A stretch of DNA of 64,000 nucleotides from FEN-1139 sp038207155 (GCA_038207155.1 JBBRAB010000004.1:124001-188000), one strand, 5' to 3'. Shown: positions 8,722 through 18,070, counted from the first letter of the stretch. Notes: a model not told the origin generated them from the sequence alone. Made by a program: numbers and translations.

Positions 8722-10953
8722 TCAATGCGGGGCCGCGTCGGCGCGAGCACCCAGCATCAACGGCTCGCGTGGCGCCGCGCACTCAGGTGAGAGCACGGCT
8801 GCCGTGAGCCGCTGCGCGAGCCAGGTGGCGCGTTCCTCGCGCCGGTCCTCGGACACGGCCAAGCGCATGGCCTTGGGTTCCGTCACTAGCACGCACAGCT
8901 TGCGCGCCCGGGTGACGGCTGTGTACAGCAGGTTGCGCGTCAACATGACGTAGTGGGTCGTCATCAAGGGGAGCACCACGGCGGGATACTCGCTGCCCTG
9001 ACTCTTATGCACACTGACGGCGTAGGCGAGCACGAGTGCGTCCATCTCCGCCTCGTCATAGCGAACCAGCCGTCCGTCGTACTCCACCGTGAGCCGACGA
9101 CCCTCGGGATCGAGCGACTGAACCCAGCCGACGTCACCGTTAAAGACATCGCGCTCGTAGTCGTTGCGAGTCTGCATGACCTTATCCCCAACGCGCATGG
9201 GAGCGCCGCGCAGCATCATGGCCGGCCCCTCCCCGTTGAGCGCGGCTTGCAACCGAGCGTTGAGTTCGACGGTACCAAGCGGACCTCGGTGCATGGGGGA
9301 CAGAACCTGAATATCGCGACGCGGATCAAAGCCGAATTTCTGGGGAATACGCGTCACCACCAGCTCGACGACGTCGTCTGCGGCGCGCTCCACCTCGCGG
9401 CGCGTGACTACGAAAAAGTCCGCGCCCTCCCGGCTCGGCTCGGAACCTTCGGGGAGCAGCCCGGCCTGGATCCGATGCGCGTTTTCCACGATCGCGCTCT
9501 GATGCGACTGGCGATAAACGCGCCCCAGGCGAACGCTGGGGATGACGCCGGACGCCAGCAGATCGCGCAGCACCGCGCCCGGGCCAACGCTCGGAAGCTG
9601 ATCGGCGTCACCCACGAGCACCAGCCGCGCATGCTCGGGCAGGGCCGCGAGCAACGACGAGAGCATCGGGAGATCGACCATCGACGTCTCATCGACGAGC
9701 ACGACGTCCGCCTCGAGCGGCGTCTCCACGCCGCGCACAAACCCACCCGTACGAGGATCGAACTCCAACAGGCGATGAAGCGTACTGGCATCGCGACCCG
9801 TGGCTTCCGCCAGACGTTTGGCAGCTCTTCCCGTGGGCGCAGCCAGGCGCAGTCGACGTTGCTCGCCTTCGCACAGCCGCACCAGCGCGCGCACGAGCGT
9901 CGTCTTGCCGACACCCGGGCCACCGGTGATCACCGCGACGCGCGCCACCGTCACCATCTCGACCGCGGCGCGCTGCTCCTCGGCGAGCGTCATCTGGGAC
10001 TCTTGTTCAAAGGCGGCGACGGCCTCAGCCGCTCGCTGAAGGGGTGACGGGGCTTTCTGCAGGCGACGCGCGAGCTGCTCGCAAATCTCCGTCTCAGCGC
10101 TGAAAAACCGTGTCAGAAGCACTCGGTCGCCTTCAATCACGACCTGACCCCCAGCCCAGAGCTGCGCCAAGGCCACCTCGAGCCAGGGGCTCTCGACGCT
10201 CAAGCGCTCGCACGACTGCGCCAGCAGGGCCTCGCGAAGCATCAAGGTGTGTCCGCGCTCCGACGCCTCGGTGAGAGCAAAGATGAGGCCCGCCTTGAGA
10301 CGTTCGGGATCGTCCTTGCGGATCCCAAAGGCCATCGCGATTGAGTCCGCGGTCTTGAAGCCAACCCCCCAGATATCGGTGATCAAGCGATACGGAGACG
10401 ACTGGACCATCTCGGAGGTGCGATCGCCGTAAAAGCGCAGGATGCGGCGAGCGAGCCCGAGCGCCACCCCGTGGCTCTGAAGGAGCACCATCACGGTGCT
10501 CTCGGCGCGCTGCTCGGTCCAGGCGCTGCGCAGCTCAGCGACGCGCTTGGGCCCGATCCCCGGGACGGCTCCGAGCTTCTCTGGGGCGCTGTCGAGAACC
10601 TTGAGCGTGTCGGTACCGAAGGTCGCTACGATGCGCTTGGCGAGCCCGGCACCGATCCCGGGCAGTATGCCTGAGGCCAGGTAGCGCTCCAGCCCATCGA
10701 GGGTCTCAGGCTCCACGATCACGAGACTGTCGGCGCGTAGCTGTTCCCCGTGGCGCTCGTCGGTGACCCAGCGCCCCGTCACCCGCACGCGAGTCCCCGG
10801 ACCGACATTCGGCATGGTGCCAACGACCGTCACCCGCCCCTGCTGTCGCTTGCCCCCGTCCACATTGCCGAGCCGGACCACACGGAAACCCGTGTCCTGG
10901 TTTTCGTAGGTGACACGTTCCACCTCGCCGCTCAGGGTGATGATTTGGGACAA
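8722..10953 (-). CDS. recD2: RecD2-like 5'-3' DNA helicase (SF1B)
   Basis: Superfamily 1B helicase that unwinds DNA 5' to 3', independent of RecBC. An N-terminal OB-like region (SGEVERVTYENQDTGF) is followed by helix-hairpin-helix elements (GIGPKRVAEL). Then come Walker A (GGPGVGKTT), Walker B (DETSMVD), the GDADQLPSVG motif and the C-terminal UvrD-like motif (SVHKSQGSEYP). The frame is open to 11106. I place the start at the TTG at 10953, which gives the usual RecD2 N-terminus; an ATG at 11034 would overlap the divergent peptidase's upstream ATG. Length (743 aa) is normal for RecD2. The start is uncertain, the identity is not. Confidence 0.9.
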   Translation of the reverse strand: MSQIITLSGEVERVTYENQDTGFRVVRLGNVDGGKRQQGRVTVVGTMPNVGPGTRVRVTGRWVTDERHGEQLRADSLVIVEPETLDGLERYLASGILPGIGAGLAKRIVATFGTDTLKVLDSAPEKLGAVPGIGPKRVAELRSAWTEQRAESTVMVLLQSHGVALGLARRILRFYGDRTSEMVQSSPYRLITDIWGVGFKTADSIAMAFGIRKDDPERLKAGLIFALTEASERGHTLMLREALLAQSCERLSVESPWLEVALAQLWAGGQVVIEGDRVLLTRFFSAETEICEQLARRLQKAPSPLQRAAEAVAAFEQESQMTLAEEQRAAVEMVTVARVAVITGGPGVGKTTLVRALVRLCEGEQRRLRLAAPTGRAAKRLAEATGRDASTLHRLLEFDPRTGGFVRGVETPLEADVVLVDETSMVDLPMLSSLLAALPEHARLVLVGDADQLPSVGPGAVLRDLLASGVIPSVRLGRVYRQSHQSAIVENAHRIQAGLLPEGSEPSREGADFFVVTRREVERAADDVVELVVTRIPQKFGFDPRRDIQVLSPMHRGPLGTVELNARLQAALNGEGPAMMLRGAPMRVGDKVMQTRNDYERDVFNGDVGWVQSLDPEGRRLTVEYDGRLVRYDEAEMDALVLAYAVSVHKSQGSEYPAVVLPLMTTHYVMLTRNLLYTAVTRARKLCVLVTEPKAMRLAVSEDRREERATWLAQRLTAAVLSPECAAPREPLMLGARADAAPH

Positions 10954-10993
10954 GCCCCCTGACGATACTCGGCCGGCGGGGCCGACGCCACGC

Positions 10994-11022
10994 TTGCAGA
11001 TCGCTCGGCTTCTGACTATCGA
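10994..11022 (+). promoter_or_regulatory. Possible sigma-70-type promoter for the M1 peptidase gene
   Basis: TTGCAG and TATCGA are separated by 17 bases in the gap between the divergent recD2 and peptidase genes. If used, the transcript would start near 11029, leaving a 60-base leader before the GTG at 11093. This is a match to the consensus only, and promoters of this lineage are hard to predict. Confidence 0.3.
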
Positions 11023-11092
11023 CAGAGCTGTCATGCGAAATGCCAAATTCTGGAGCTGCTGTGGCGCTTGCCGATCCACCCCCTCGCGCTTC

Positions 11093-13702
11093 GTGCTGCC
11101 TGGCACCGCTCGCCGCTACGAGCGCAGCTGTCCGTTTCGCGTCGAGCATCTGGCGCTTGAGCTTGAGCTGGACATCCCGCAGCGCCGAGTCGAGGGCATC
11201 GCGAGCCTGACGCTCACGCGGCAGTCGCCAACCGAGGACCGGCTCAAGCTGGATGCGGTCGGGTTCGAGCTCGAGCGACTCTGTTGGGTCCATGAGGACG
11301 CAGACGTCCCCGTCGACTTCAGCTACGACGGCCATGTGATCTCGGTCGCGGTACCGCGCGCGAGCGAGTCCGCGCAGCTTGAGATTCACTATTCGGTCAC
11401 GCCTCGCAAGGGGATGTATTTCCTGCAGCCGGATGCCGAGGTGCCGAATCGCCCCGAGCAGGTCTGGACGCAGTGCCAGGACGAGGACGCGCGCTACTTC
11501 TTTCCCTGCATCGATGCGCCAAGCGTCAAGATGACCTCGGAGCTTCGGGTCACCGTGCCTGCGGATTGGACGGTGCTTTCCAACGGCAACTGCGTGGAAG
11601 CGGGTCTCGTGTCCGATGACCCGACCCGCAAACTGTTTCACTTCCAGCTCGCTCGACCGCACCCAAGCTACCTGGTGACGCTCGTGGCGGGGCGCTTTAG
11701 TTTGCTCGAGGATCGCGCGGCGGTCCTCGCGGACGGTCGCTCCATCCCGGTGCGATACTATGTTCCGGCGGGACGCGAAGCAGAAGCCTGGGCTAGTCTC
11801 GGCAAGACACCCCAGATGGTGGAGTCCTTCTCGCAGCGACTCGGCGTGCCGTTTCCCTACGACAGCTACAGCCAGATCGTGGTCAGTGATTTCGTGTTTG
11901 GCGGCATGGAAAACACGACCGCCACGACGCTGTACGAGTACGCGCTGCTCGACGAGCGGGCGCAGCTCGACGTCTCAATGGATGACCTGGTGGCGCACGA
12001 GCTCGCGCACCAGTGGTTCGGGGATCTCGTCACCTGCCGTGACTGGTCTCACGCCTGGCTCAACGAGGGATTTGCCACGTTTTTTGAGCATGTGGAGCGC
12101 GAGCGGCAGCTCGGTCGCGACGAGTATGATTGGGGCGTGCTGGCAGATCTCGCGAGTTACCTCGAAGAGGCCAAGGGCCGCTACGACCGCCCGATCGTGT
12201 GTCGGGACTATCAGAACCCTATAGATCTGTTCGACCGCCACCTATACGAAAAGGGCGGATTGGTCCTTCACATGCTCCGTCGCGAGCTGGGGGACGAGCT
12301 GTTTTTTGGCGGCGTGGGAGACTACCTGCGCAGTCACAGCGATGGCGTCGCCGAGACGCTCGAGCTGCAACGCGCGCTTGAGACGCGCAGCGGGCGCTCA
12401 CTTGAGCGCTTCTTTGATGAGTGGGTCCACCGCGCGGGTCATCCCGAGCTTACAGTGAGCGCCAGCTACGAGGACGAACGACTGACGGTCACCCTCAAGC
12501 AGACGCAAACCGGCGCTTCGGAAACGCCCTTCAGCTTGCCCTTCGAGCTTGAGCTCGTGACTCACGAGGGCGTCACGCTGCGCGTCCGCAAGAACGTGAC
12601 TGAAGCGGTCGCGGTGCACGTCATCTCGCTGCCGAAGCGACCGCGCTCGCTGGCCTTTGATCCCGATTTCCGGGTCACAGCCCCGCACAAGCTCGAGTTT
12701 GGCGCGGACTGGCTCACGGCGCTCGCCACCGAGGGACGCAGCCTGCGCTGCCGGGTGGCCGCGGTACAAGCCCTCGGTAAGCGCGACGAACATGCCAGCC
12801 AAGCCGCGCTCGGCCGCATCCTCGCGGACGCCGAGGCTCCCTGGATGCTGCGCGTCGAATGCGCGCGCGCGCTCGGCAGCCTACCGAGCCCGGATGCACT
12901 CAAGCTCCTGCTCGGTCAGACGAGCGCTCCGCACCCCAAGGTGCGCCGTGCGGTCGCTGCTGCGCTCGGGGCATTTCGTCGCCCCGAGGTGGTGGCGGCC
13001 CTCACCCCGCTGGCTGAGCAGGATCCGAGCTGGCTGGTACAGGCGGACGCCGCACGAGCTCTAGGTCGCTCGCGTCAGCCGGGCGCGCAAGCCGTGCTCC
13101 TGTCACTGCTGGACCGCGAATCCTGGGCGGACGTGGTGCGCGCCGGAGCGCTGGACGGCCTGGCCGCTCTGCGCCAGCCGGAGCTGCTCTCCACGCTGCG
13201 CGAGTACACCCGCTACGGACTCCCGACGCGTGGTCGACGCTCGGCGATCGCGGCGCTCGGGCATTTTTCCGATGATCGCCAGAGCCGTGAGCGGCTCGAA
13301 GAGCTGCTCGACGACGCCGATCCGCATTTGCGCATCGACGTGGTCGACGCCCTGGTCGAGCAGGGTCAGGCTGCGGCGCTCGCGCCGCTCACGCGACGCG
13401 AAGCTCGCGAGCCCGATGACCGCGTCGTGCGTCGACTGCGCGAGGCACGACGCAGCCTTGAATCCGCCGGTCAGGCCGCGCTCGGGCGCGTCACCGATGA
13501 GCTCGAAGAGCTCAAGCGTCGGCTGCGTGAGCTCGAGCTCGGAGTCGCTCGCGTGGCGCCCGCACAAATGCTGACGCCAAAGGCGGACACGGGCAGCACG
13601 GCTCGTCGGTCCAAGTCCGCCAAGGCTGACGACAAAACCGCGAAAAAGCGTAAGAAAGCGGACAAAGCGGACAAAGCGCGCAAATCAGGACGACGCGCGT
13701 GA
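11093..13702 (+). CDS. M1-family zinc aminopeptidase with HEAT-repeat C-terminus
   Basis: Aminopeptidase of the M1 (gluzincin) family, removing N-terminal residues from peptides. The substrate-binding motif GGMEN and the zinc motif HELAH, with the third ligand Glu 19 residues later (WLNEGFATFFEH), are intact. After the catalytic and beta-sandwich domains come about 250 residues of HEAT-like helical repeats (EVVAALTPLAEQDPSW and similar). A coiled coil and a Lys-rich tail end the protein. I use the GTG at 11093 because the sequence then begins like the family; an ATG at 11033 is the alternative. The stop codon overlaps the start of the enoyl-CoA hydratase gene (GTGA), implying coupled translation. 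Confidence 0.9.
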   Translation: MLPGTARRYERSCPFRVEHLALELELDIPQRRVEGIASLTLTRQSPTEDRLKLDAVGFELERLCWVHEDADVPVDFSYDGHVISVAVPRASESAQLEIHYSVTPRKGMYFLQPDAEVPNRPEQVWTQCQDEDARYFFPCIDAPSVKMTSELRVTVPADWTVLSNGNCVEAGLVSDDPTRKLFHFQLARPHPSYLVTLVAGRFSLLEDRAAVLADGRSIPVRYYVPAGREAEAWASLGKTPQMVESFSQRLGVPFPYDSYSQIVVSDFVFGGMENTTATTLYEYALLDERAQLDVSMDDLVAHELAHQWFGDLVTCRDWSHAWLNEGFATFFEHVERERQLGRDEYDWGVLADLASYLEEAKGRYDRPIVCRDYQNPIDLFDRHLYEKGGLVLHMLRRELGDELFFGGVGDYLRSHSDGVAETLELQRALETRSGRSLERFFDEWVHRAGHPELTVSASYEDERLTVTLKQTQTGASETPFSLPFELELVTHEGVTLRVRKNVTEAVAVHVISLPKRPRSLAFDPDFRVTAPHKLEFGADWLTALATEGRSLRCRVAAVQALGKRDEHASQAALGRILADAEAPWMLRVECARALGSLPSPDALKLLLGQTSAPHPKVRRAVAAALGAFRRPEVVAALTPLAEQDPSWLVQADAARALGRSRQPGAQAVLLSLLDRESWADVVRAGALDGLAALRQPELLSTLREYTRYGLPTRGRRSAIAALGHFSDDRQSRERLEELLDDADPHLRIDVVDALVEQGQAAALAPLTRREAREPDDRVVRRLREARRSLESAGQAALGRVTDELEELKRRLRELELGVARVAPAQMLTPKADTGSTARRSKSAKADDKTAKKRKKADKADKARKSGRRA

Positions 13703-14484
13703 GTGACGTCCTGCTGCTCGAACGGCCCCTGCCCGGGGTCGTGGTGCTGCGCCTCAATCGTCCCGCGGCAGCCAACTCGCTGTCGCGCGAGCTGGTGGGT
13801 CGACTGGGGCAGGTCGGGACCGAGCTCGCACGTGAACCGGAGCTGCGCCTGCTCATCGTGACTGGCTCAGGCGAGCGAGCGTTCTGCGCAGGTGCGGATC
13901 TCGTGGAACGTCGCAGCCTGTCGGAGGACGAGGTGCGCGAGCTACTCGTGAGCTATCGCCGGGAGCTCGGCTGGCTCGATCCATTTCCGGTGCCTGTCGT
14001 AGCCGTCATCAATGGCGCGGCGCTTGGCGGCGGGCTCGAGCTCGCGCTCTGTTGTGACCTGCGAATCGCGGCACCTGGAGCCCTGCTGGGGCTGCCCGAG
14101 ACCTCACTCGGGATCATTCCCGGAGCCGGCGGGACCCAGCGACTTCCGCGTCTTATCGGGGAAGCGCGGGCGGCTGAGCTGATCTTACTCGGCCGCCGTG
14201 TGACGGCGCAGCAGGCGCTCGAATTTGGGCTCGTCAATCGCGTGAGTCCCGACGGGGTTGAGGTCCTGACGGACGCGCTCGGCTGGCTGCGCCCGATTCA
14301 CTCCGGCGCCCCGCTGGCGCAGCGCAGCGCGCTGCGTGCACTGCGCGCGGCCGCCGAGCTTCCACTAGCAGAAGGACTCGAGGCCGAGCTTGCCGCCTAC
14401 GAGCCTTGCCTGCGTTCACAGGATCGAGTGCGCGCACTGAGCGCGCTCGCCGCCAAACAAACCCCGAAATTCGAGGGAAACTAG
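13699..14484 (+). CDS. Enoyl-CoA hydratase/isomerase family protein
   Basis: Crotonase-fold enzyme, 261 aa, the usual length. The oxyanion-hole motifs are clear (AFCAGADL and GAALGGGLELAL), and both Glu positions typical of hydratases are present (GGGLEL and LPETSLGIIPGAGG). It most resembles the AUH/methylglutaconyl-CoA or short-chain enoyl-CoA hydratase groups, acting in fatty-acid or branched-chain amino-acid breakdown; the exact substrate cannot be read from sequence. It starts with GTG overlapping the peptidase stop by four bases. That pairing with an aminopeptidase is suggestive of peptide/amino-acid use, but this is inference. Confidence 0.9.
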   Translation: MSDVLLLERPLPGVVVLRLNRPAAANSLSRELVGRLGQVGTELAREPELRLLIVTGSGERAFCAGADLVERRSLSEDEVRELLVSYRRELGWLDPFPVPVVAVINGAALGGGLELALCCDLRIAAPGALLGLPETSLGIIPGAGGTQRLPRLIGEARAAELILLGRRVTAQQALEFGLVNRVSPDGVEVLTDALGWLRPIHSGAPLAQRSALRALRAAAELPLAEGLEAELAAYEPCLRSQDRVRALSALAAKQTPKFEGN

Positions 14485-14496
14485 TCATAAACGGGA

Positions 14497-14533
14497 GTCC
14501 GCGCGCGCTCCAAGCGCGCCGCGCGCTGCGGAC
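14497..14533. terminator. GC-rich hairpin between convergent genes
   Basis: An inverted repeat (GTCCGCGCGCGC pairing with GCGCGC-T-GCGGAC, one bulged T) sits 12 bases after the hydratase stop and 25 bases before the end of the convergent lipoprotein gene. It has no T-run, so it would be a factor-independent terminator of weak type or simply an RNA 3'-end protector for both genes. Confidence 0.35.
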
Positions 14534-14558
14534 ATGGCGACAACCAGAATCGCGGCGC

Positions 14559-15284
14559 TCAGCGCGGCGGTTCGATCGCCACGCGCGGACTCTGACCCGC
14601 TGCACCCTTGAACGTCACCCGAAAGAAGCGCCGCACCGGACGACGATTCTCGGTCGTCGTACCGAGACCCCAAATCCCGACCTCGAGCTCGAGTGAGTCG
14701 CTGGCACTGAGGGCCAGCGAAGTCTCCCCTGGAAAGCGTCGCGTCACACTCACGCTTTCACCTGGTGTCAGCAACCGGTCGTCGCTGCCGACACGCTTGT
14801 CGCTGAGACGCTCCTCCTTGCCGCCGCGCGTCACGCGACCGGCAAACGCCAACGCGGACTGCGCTGGCACCAGCCAATGGTGAGTGGCCCCGTCCTTCAC
14901 CTTTGCCGCGACCGTGACCTCCACACCCCAACCCTTGCCGAGCTTTACCGCCGTCGCCTTGGGCACGAAGCGCACTCCGCCGACATCGATCTCCGTTTCA
15001 CCTTCGGCGACCAGGAATCTCACCTGCAGCTCTGTCCCCGGCGTGAGGTTGTCGGAGTCCGACTCAGCGCCCGCTTTCGCTTTCGGAACCTGAGCGGTGG
15101 TCGTTGCAGCCTCAGGTTGGCTCGGCGTGGTGGACGCGCCAGACGCGCCAGACGCAGCCGGCGGCGCGTTGGCGGCGGACTCGGTCTTGGCGGCAGACTG
15201 GGGTGGCGCGTTGCTCGGTCCCGATGCCGCACAGGCAACGCAGCAGGAGAGCAACCCAAGGGGCCAGAGAGGGTAACGCGTCAT
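14559..15284 (-). CDS. Predicted lipoprotein of unknown function
   Basis: The N-terminus (MTRYPLWPLGLLSCC) is a lipoprotein signal with lipobox LLSC. A Ser/Ala/Pro/Thr-rich linker of about 60 residues follows. The C-terminal 150 residues are beta-rich and read like an Ig- or C2-like sandwich (strands FLVAEGETEIDVGGVRF, WGVEVTVAAKV, SLALSASDSLELEVGIW). No catalytic motif is seen. A similar design (short signal, Ala/Lys/Pro linker, beta domain) recurs in the lipoprotein at 47783-48832. It ends converging on the hydratase gene. Confidence 0.65.
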   Translation of the reverse strand: MTRYPLWPLGLLSCCVACAASGPSNAPPQSAAKTESAANAPPAASGASGASTTPSQPEAATTTAQVPKAKAGAESDSDNLTPGTELQVRFLVAEGETEIDVGGVRFVPKATAVKLGKGWGVEVTVAAKVKDGATHHWLVPAQSALAFAGRVTRGGKEERLSDKRVGSDDRLLTPGESVSVTRRFPGETSLALSASDSLELEVGIWGLGTTTENRRPVRRFFRVTFKGAAGQSPRVAIEPPR

Positions 15285-15328
15285 GCGCTAGACTCTACTC
15301 GACCCCGCTCGGATCCGAAAGAGACGCG

Positions 15329-15871
15329 TCAGCCAGTCACTTCGTCGAGCTCGGCGGCGGCGTCCGGAAGCTCGTCGAGCTCGACCGTGCCCTTGACGGG
15401 AATCGAGCGTGCCGCAGCCACCCGCGCGAGCGCGCGCCGCAGGGCCTCGGTATCGGCCACGCGCGGTAGCTCCACGCGTCGACCGTCCCACAAATCGATG
15501 CCCACTGATTTTGGGGAATCGAGCCGCAGGCGGTCGATTTGCGCCCAACGAATGCGGCGGATGCGCGGGATCAGCAGGCCGACCATGTCGCGATACTCGA
15601 CCCCGTCGCCCCGGAGTCGCACCCCGCGCATGGCGGCGCGCAACACCGAGGCAGACGCACTGATGCCCAGGCAGAACACCGCGGTCCTTGGCGTCATGAG
15701 CCGGCGCGAGTTGGCTTCGATCACCTGGACGTAGAGCTGCGAGTTCGAGCCGCTTGTTTCCGCGACGAACACTAACAACCCCAAAGCCAGCGCCAGGCCC
15801 AAGTAGAGGTAGGCGGGCCAACGCTGGGTCCAAGGCGCCAGAAAGACCCGCTCGGCGGGTCGATAGGTCAT
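15329..15871 (-). CDS. Two-helix membrane protein with PH-like domain
   Basis: About 180 aa. Two hydrophobic segments lie near the N-terminus (YLYLGLALALGLLVFV and AVFCLGISASASVL), then a domain with the bacterial PH/YdbT pattern (GVRLRGDGVEYRDM, IRWAQIDRLRLDSP, IDLWDGRRVELP). An acidic C-terminus follows. I take the ATG at 15871; a GTG at 15904 would add 11 residues. It lies between a lipoprotein and an rRNA methyltransferase gene on the same strand. No specific function can be given. Confidence 0.6.
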   Translation of the reverse strand: MTYRPAERVFLAPWTQRWPAYLYLGLALALGLLVFVAETSGSNSQLYVQVIEANSRRLMTPRTAVFCLGISASASVLRAAMRGVRLRGDGVEYRDMVGLLIPRIRRIRWAQIDRLRLDSPKSVGIDLWDGRRVELPRVADTEALRRALARVAAARSIPVKGTVELDELPDAAAELDEVTG

Positions 15872-15945
15872 GTCGAAACCAGGAGGACGAGAGGGGCGCG
15901 CCACGGGCAGTCAGGCTAGCGCGACTCGCCCCTCTGGGCGAAGGA

Positions 15946-17145
15946 CTACGTCGCGGCCAGGTTCCAACCAAAGGCGCGACAGTCGATATCACCGTTGAAG
16001 AGCTGGTGTTCGAGGTCAGGAGCCCGCCCGAAACCCTGAAGTATTTGTGGCGTCGCCGTGATCACGAGCACCCGTTGCCCCTGGTAGGTCGCCAGTTTTT
16101 CGCCGAGACGCTGCTCGAAATCAACGCCCCCGTCCATACGGACACCGTAAGGGGGGTTGGTTACCACCAGGCCGGGCAGCTCGGGAGGATCGGTGCGAAG
16201 CACGTCGCGACGCGCCAAAGTGACCTCGACACCCGCTCGGCGAGCGCTGGTCCGCGTCAGCTCGAGCGCATCAAGCTCGATGTCGGCGCCGACGATGGGC
16301 GCCGAAGGGACGCGCTCCTCTGCCCGCGCCTGCTCGCGCAGTAGCTGAAACGAACGCCGATCTCCGGGCGACACCCGCGCGAAGCGTTCCAAGCCAAAGC
16401 CCGTTCGGAGCGAGCCTGGGGCGCGATTGTGGGCGATCAGGGCGGCCTCGACCGCCAGCGTGCCTGAGCCACAAAGCGGATCGAAGAACGGCTCAGTCCC
16501 ATCGTAACGCCCGAGGCGGAGCAGGGCAGCCGCCAGGGTCTCCTTGAGCGGAGCGGGAGCGCTCTCAGGTCGATAGCCGCGCCGGTGCAGCGGCACCCCA
16601 GAGAGATCGACGTACAGCGTGAGCTCATCTTTGACCAGATGGGCCTGCAGCTGCACATCCGGATCGTGCGCATCGACGTCCGAACGACGACCGTGACGCT
16701 CCCGCTGCGAGTCGACCACCGCATCCTTGATGCGGCGCGAAACGAACTGAGAGTGAGTCAACGCGCTTGAGCGTAGCGTGGCGCTTACCGCAAACGTCCG
16801 GGAAGGCTCGAGAACATCGGACAGGTCCAGAGCACGCAGTTCGTCGTAGAGCTCACCCTCGGAGCGAGCAGGCACGGTCGCTCGATGCTCGAGCACCCGC
16901 ACCGCGATGCGACTGTATAAACAGACGCGGAAGGCATCGAGCAGTGAGCCGCCGAAATGAACTCCGCCGCGATCGCCGCGAACCTGTGGGATCCCGAGCG
17001 AGCGAAGCTCGTCACGCAGCAGCCCCTCGGTGCCCTTGGCCGCAGTGGCAAAGTAGGGCGACACGGACTCTCGCAGTGGCGGTCCCTGGGGAGGACCGAC
17101 GGAAGCGGGCGGAGGTGGTGCGGAGCGGACCATGGCCCGGTCCAC
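15946..17145 (-). CDS. rlmL: THUMP-domain class I methyltransferase, RlmL/YpsC type
   Basis: RNA guanine-N2 methyltransferase of the family that modifies 23S rRNA (G2445 in E. coli). The N-terminal THUMP/ferredoxin-like region (AAKGTEGLLRDELRSLG) is followed by the methyltransferase domain with the SAM-binding motif (FDPLCGSGTLAVEAALIA) and catalytic motif NPPYG. At 399 aa it matches YpsC and the N-terminal half of E. coli RlmL; the RlmK half is absent. The start is GTG at 17145, eight bases downstream of AGGGGAG. Identity of the target base is by family, not shown here. Confidence 0.85.
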   Translation of the reverse strand: MDRAMVRSAPPPPASVGPPQGPPLRESVSPYFATAAKGTEGLLRDELRSLGIPQVRGDRGGVHFGGSLLDAFRVCLYSRIAVRVLEHRATVPARSEGELYDELRALDLSDVLEPSRTFAVSATLRSSALTHSQFVSRRIKDAVVDSQRERHGRRSDVDAHDPDVQLQAHLVKDELTLYVDLSGVPLHRRGYRPESAPAPLKETLAAALLRLGRYDGTEPFFDPLCGSGTLAVEAALIAHNRAPGSLRTGFGLERFARVSPGDRRSFQLLREQARAEERVPSAPIVGADIELDALELTRTSARRAGVEVTLARRDVLRTDPPELPGLVVTNPPYGVRMDGGVDFEQRLGEKLATYQGQRVLVITATPQILQGFGRAPDLEHQLFNGDIDCRAFGWNLAAT

Positions 17146-17323
17146 TGCGACATCTCCCCTCCTCTGTCAAATGCCTCTGACCTGCTTGGGCATCCGGCAA
17201 GGGGCTCAGGGGCGGCCGCCGTGCTTGCTCGCCGGTCGGGCCTGATGGTCCCAGGTCATTTCGTCGGGGGGCGGCTTGAGGGCGGCGCGCGGCCGGGTCA
17301 ACTTGCTCGGCCAGGAGACAGCC

Positions 17324-18070
17324 ATGCCGACCTTCGTCCAGCGCAATGCCCCTCGTCTGCCTCGCCTCTCAACACCGCTCGTGCGGCGACTGGGCAACGC
17401 CATGCTCGCTAAGCTGGGACGCGCCGACGCAGAACTGAGCGTCGTGCTGACCAGTGACGAGCAGATTCAAGAGCTCAATCGTGAGCATCGCGCCAAGGAC
17501 AAGCCCACCGACGTGCTGTCCTTCTATTTTGATGCCGCGTTTGGCGACACCCCGTTCGCAGCGCCACGCCTGCTCGGCGACGTTGTGATCTCACTCGAGA
17601 CGGCTGCCCGTCAAGCCGACAGTCGCAAGCGCTCACTGGCCGCTGAAGTGCGTTGGCTGCTCGCGCACGGCGTCCTGCATCTGCTCGGGCATGACCATGC
17701 CGAGCCCGAAGAGAAACGCGTCATGGTGGCGCTCACGCGCCAACTCGTGCGTGCCGCACCGCTACCCGACGAGCTCAGCTTGCCCGTCCGCGCCACGACC
17801 AAAAAGGTCCGCGCCACGACCAAAAAGGTCCGCGCCGCGACCCCGAGCGCGCGCGCGTCTGTCGCTCGCGACGCGCCGATCCAAAAAACGGCGAGTGTGA
17901 GGAGCGCCTCGCGCGGGTCTGGCGAGGCTCGCGCACGCGCGCAGAGGCCGACGCGCAGCGCGAGCACGACCGTAAATGGGGTTGCACACACCGATTCGGC
18001 CCAGCAATCCGCGAAAAAAACGCAGCCTCGCGCTCAGACGGGCCGGTCGACACGCGATCGCAAGCGCTAG
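17324..18070 (+). CDS. ybeY: Endoribonuclease YbeY with long basic C-terminal extension
   Basis: Metal-dependent endoribonuclease for 16S rRNA 3'-end processing and ribosome quality control. The zinc motif HGVLHLLGHDH is intact at about residue 117, as is the upstream KDKPTDVLSF motif. The family domain ends near residue 150. A further 95 residues rich in Arg, Lys, Ala, Ser and Thr follow, including two copies of RATTKKV; this tail is outside the normal YbeY length (about 155 aa) and resembles a disordered nucleic-acid-binding segment. Start ATG at 17324, with AGGAG six bases upstream. Confidence 0.9.
   Translation: MPTFVQRNAPRLPRLSTPLVRRLGNAMLAKLGRADAELSVVLTSDEQIQELNREHRAKDKPTDVLSFYFDAAFGDTPFAAPRLLGDVVISLETAARQADSRKRSLAAEVRWLLAHGVLHLLGHDHAEPEEKRVMVALTRQLVRAAPLPDELSLPVRATTKKVRATTKKVRAATPSARASVARDAPIQKTASVRSASRGSGEARARAQRPTRSASTTVNGVAHTDSAQQSAKKTQPRAQTGRSTRDRKR
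17789..17830 (+). repeat. 21-bp tandem duplication inside ybeY
   Basis: Two exact copies of a 21-base unit, plus a partial third, code for the RATTKKV repeats of the YbeY tail. The unit is a multiple of three, so changes in copy number keep the frame. Confidence 0.9.

Noticed and set aside
11032..11035. Overlapping divergent start codons (CATG) for recD2 and the peptidase
   Set aside because: Would leave no room for promoters. Later TTG (10953) and GTG (11093) starts fit the two families' N-termini better.
15946..17145. Assignment as full RlmKL
   Set aside because: Only the THUMP-RlmL half is present, at 399 aa; the RlmK methyltransferase half is missing.
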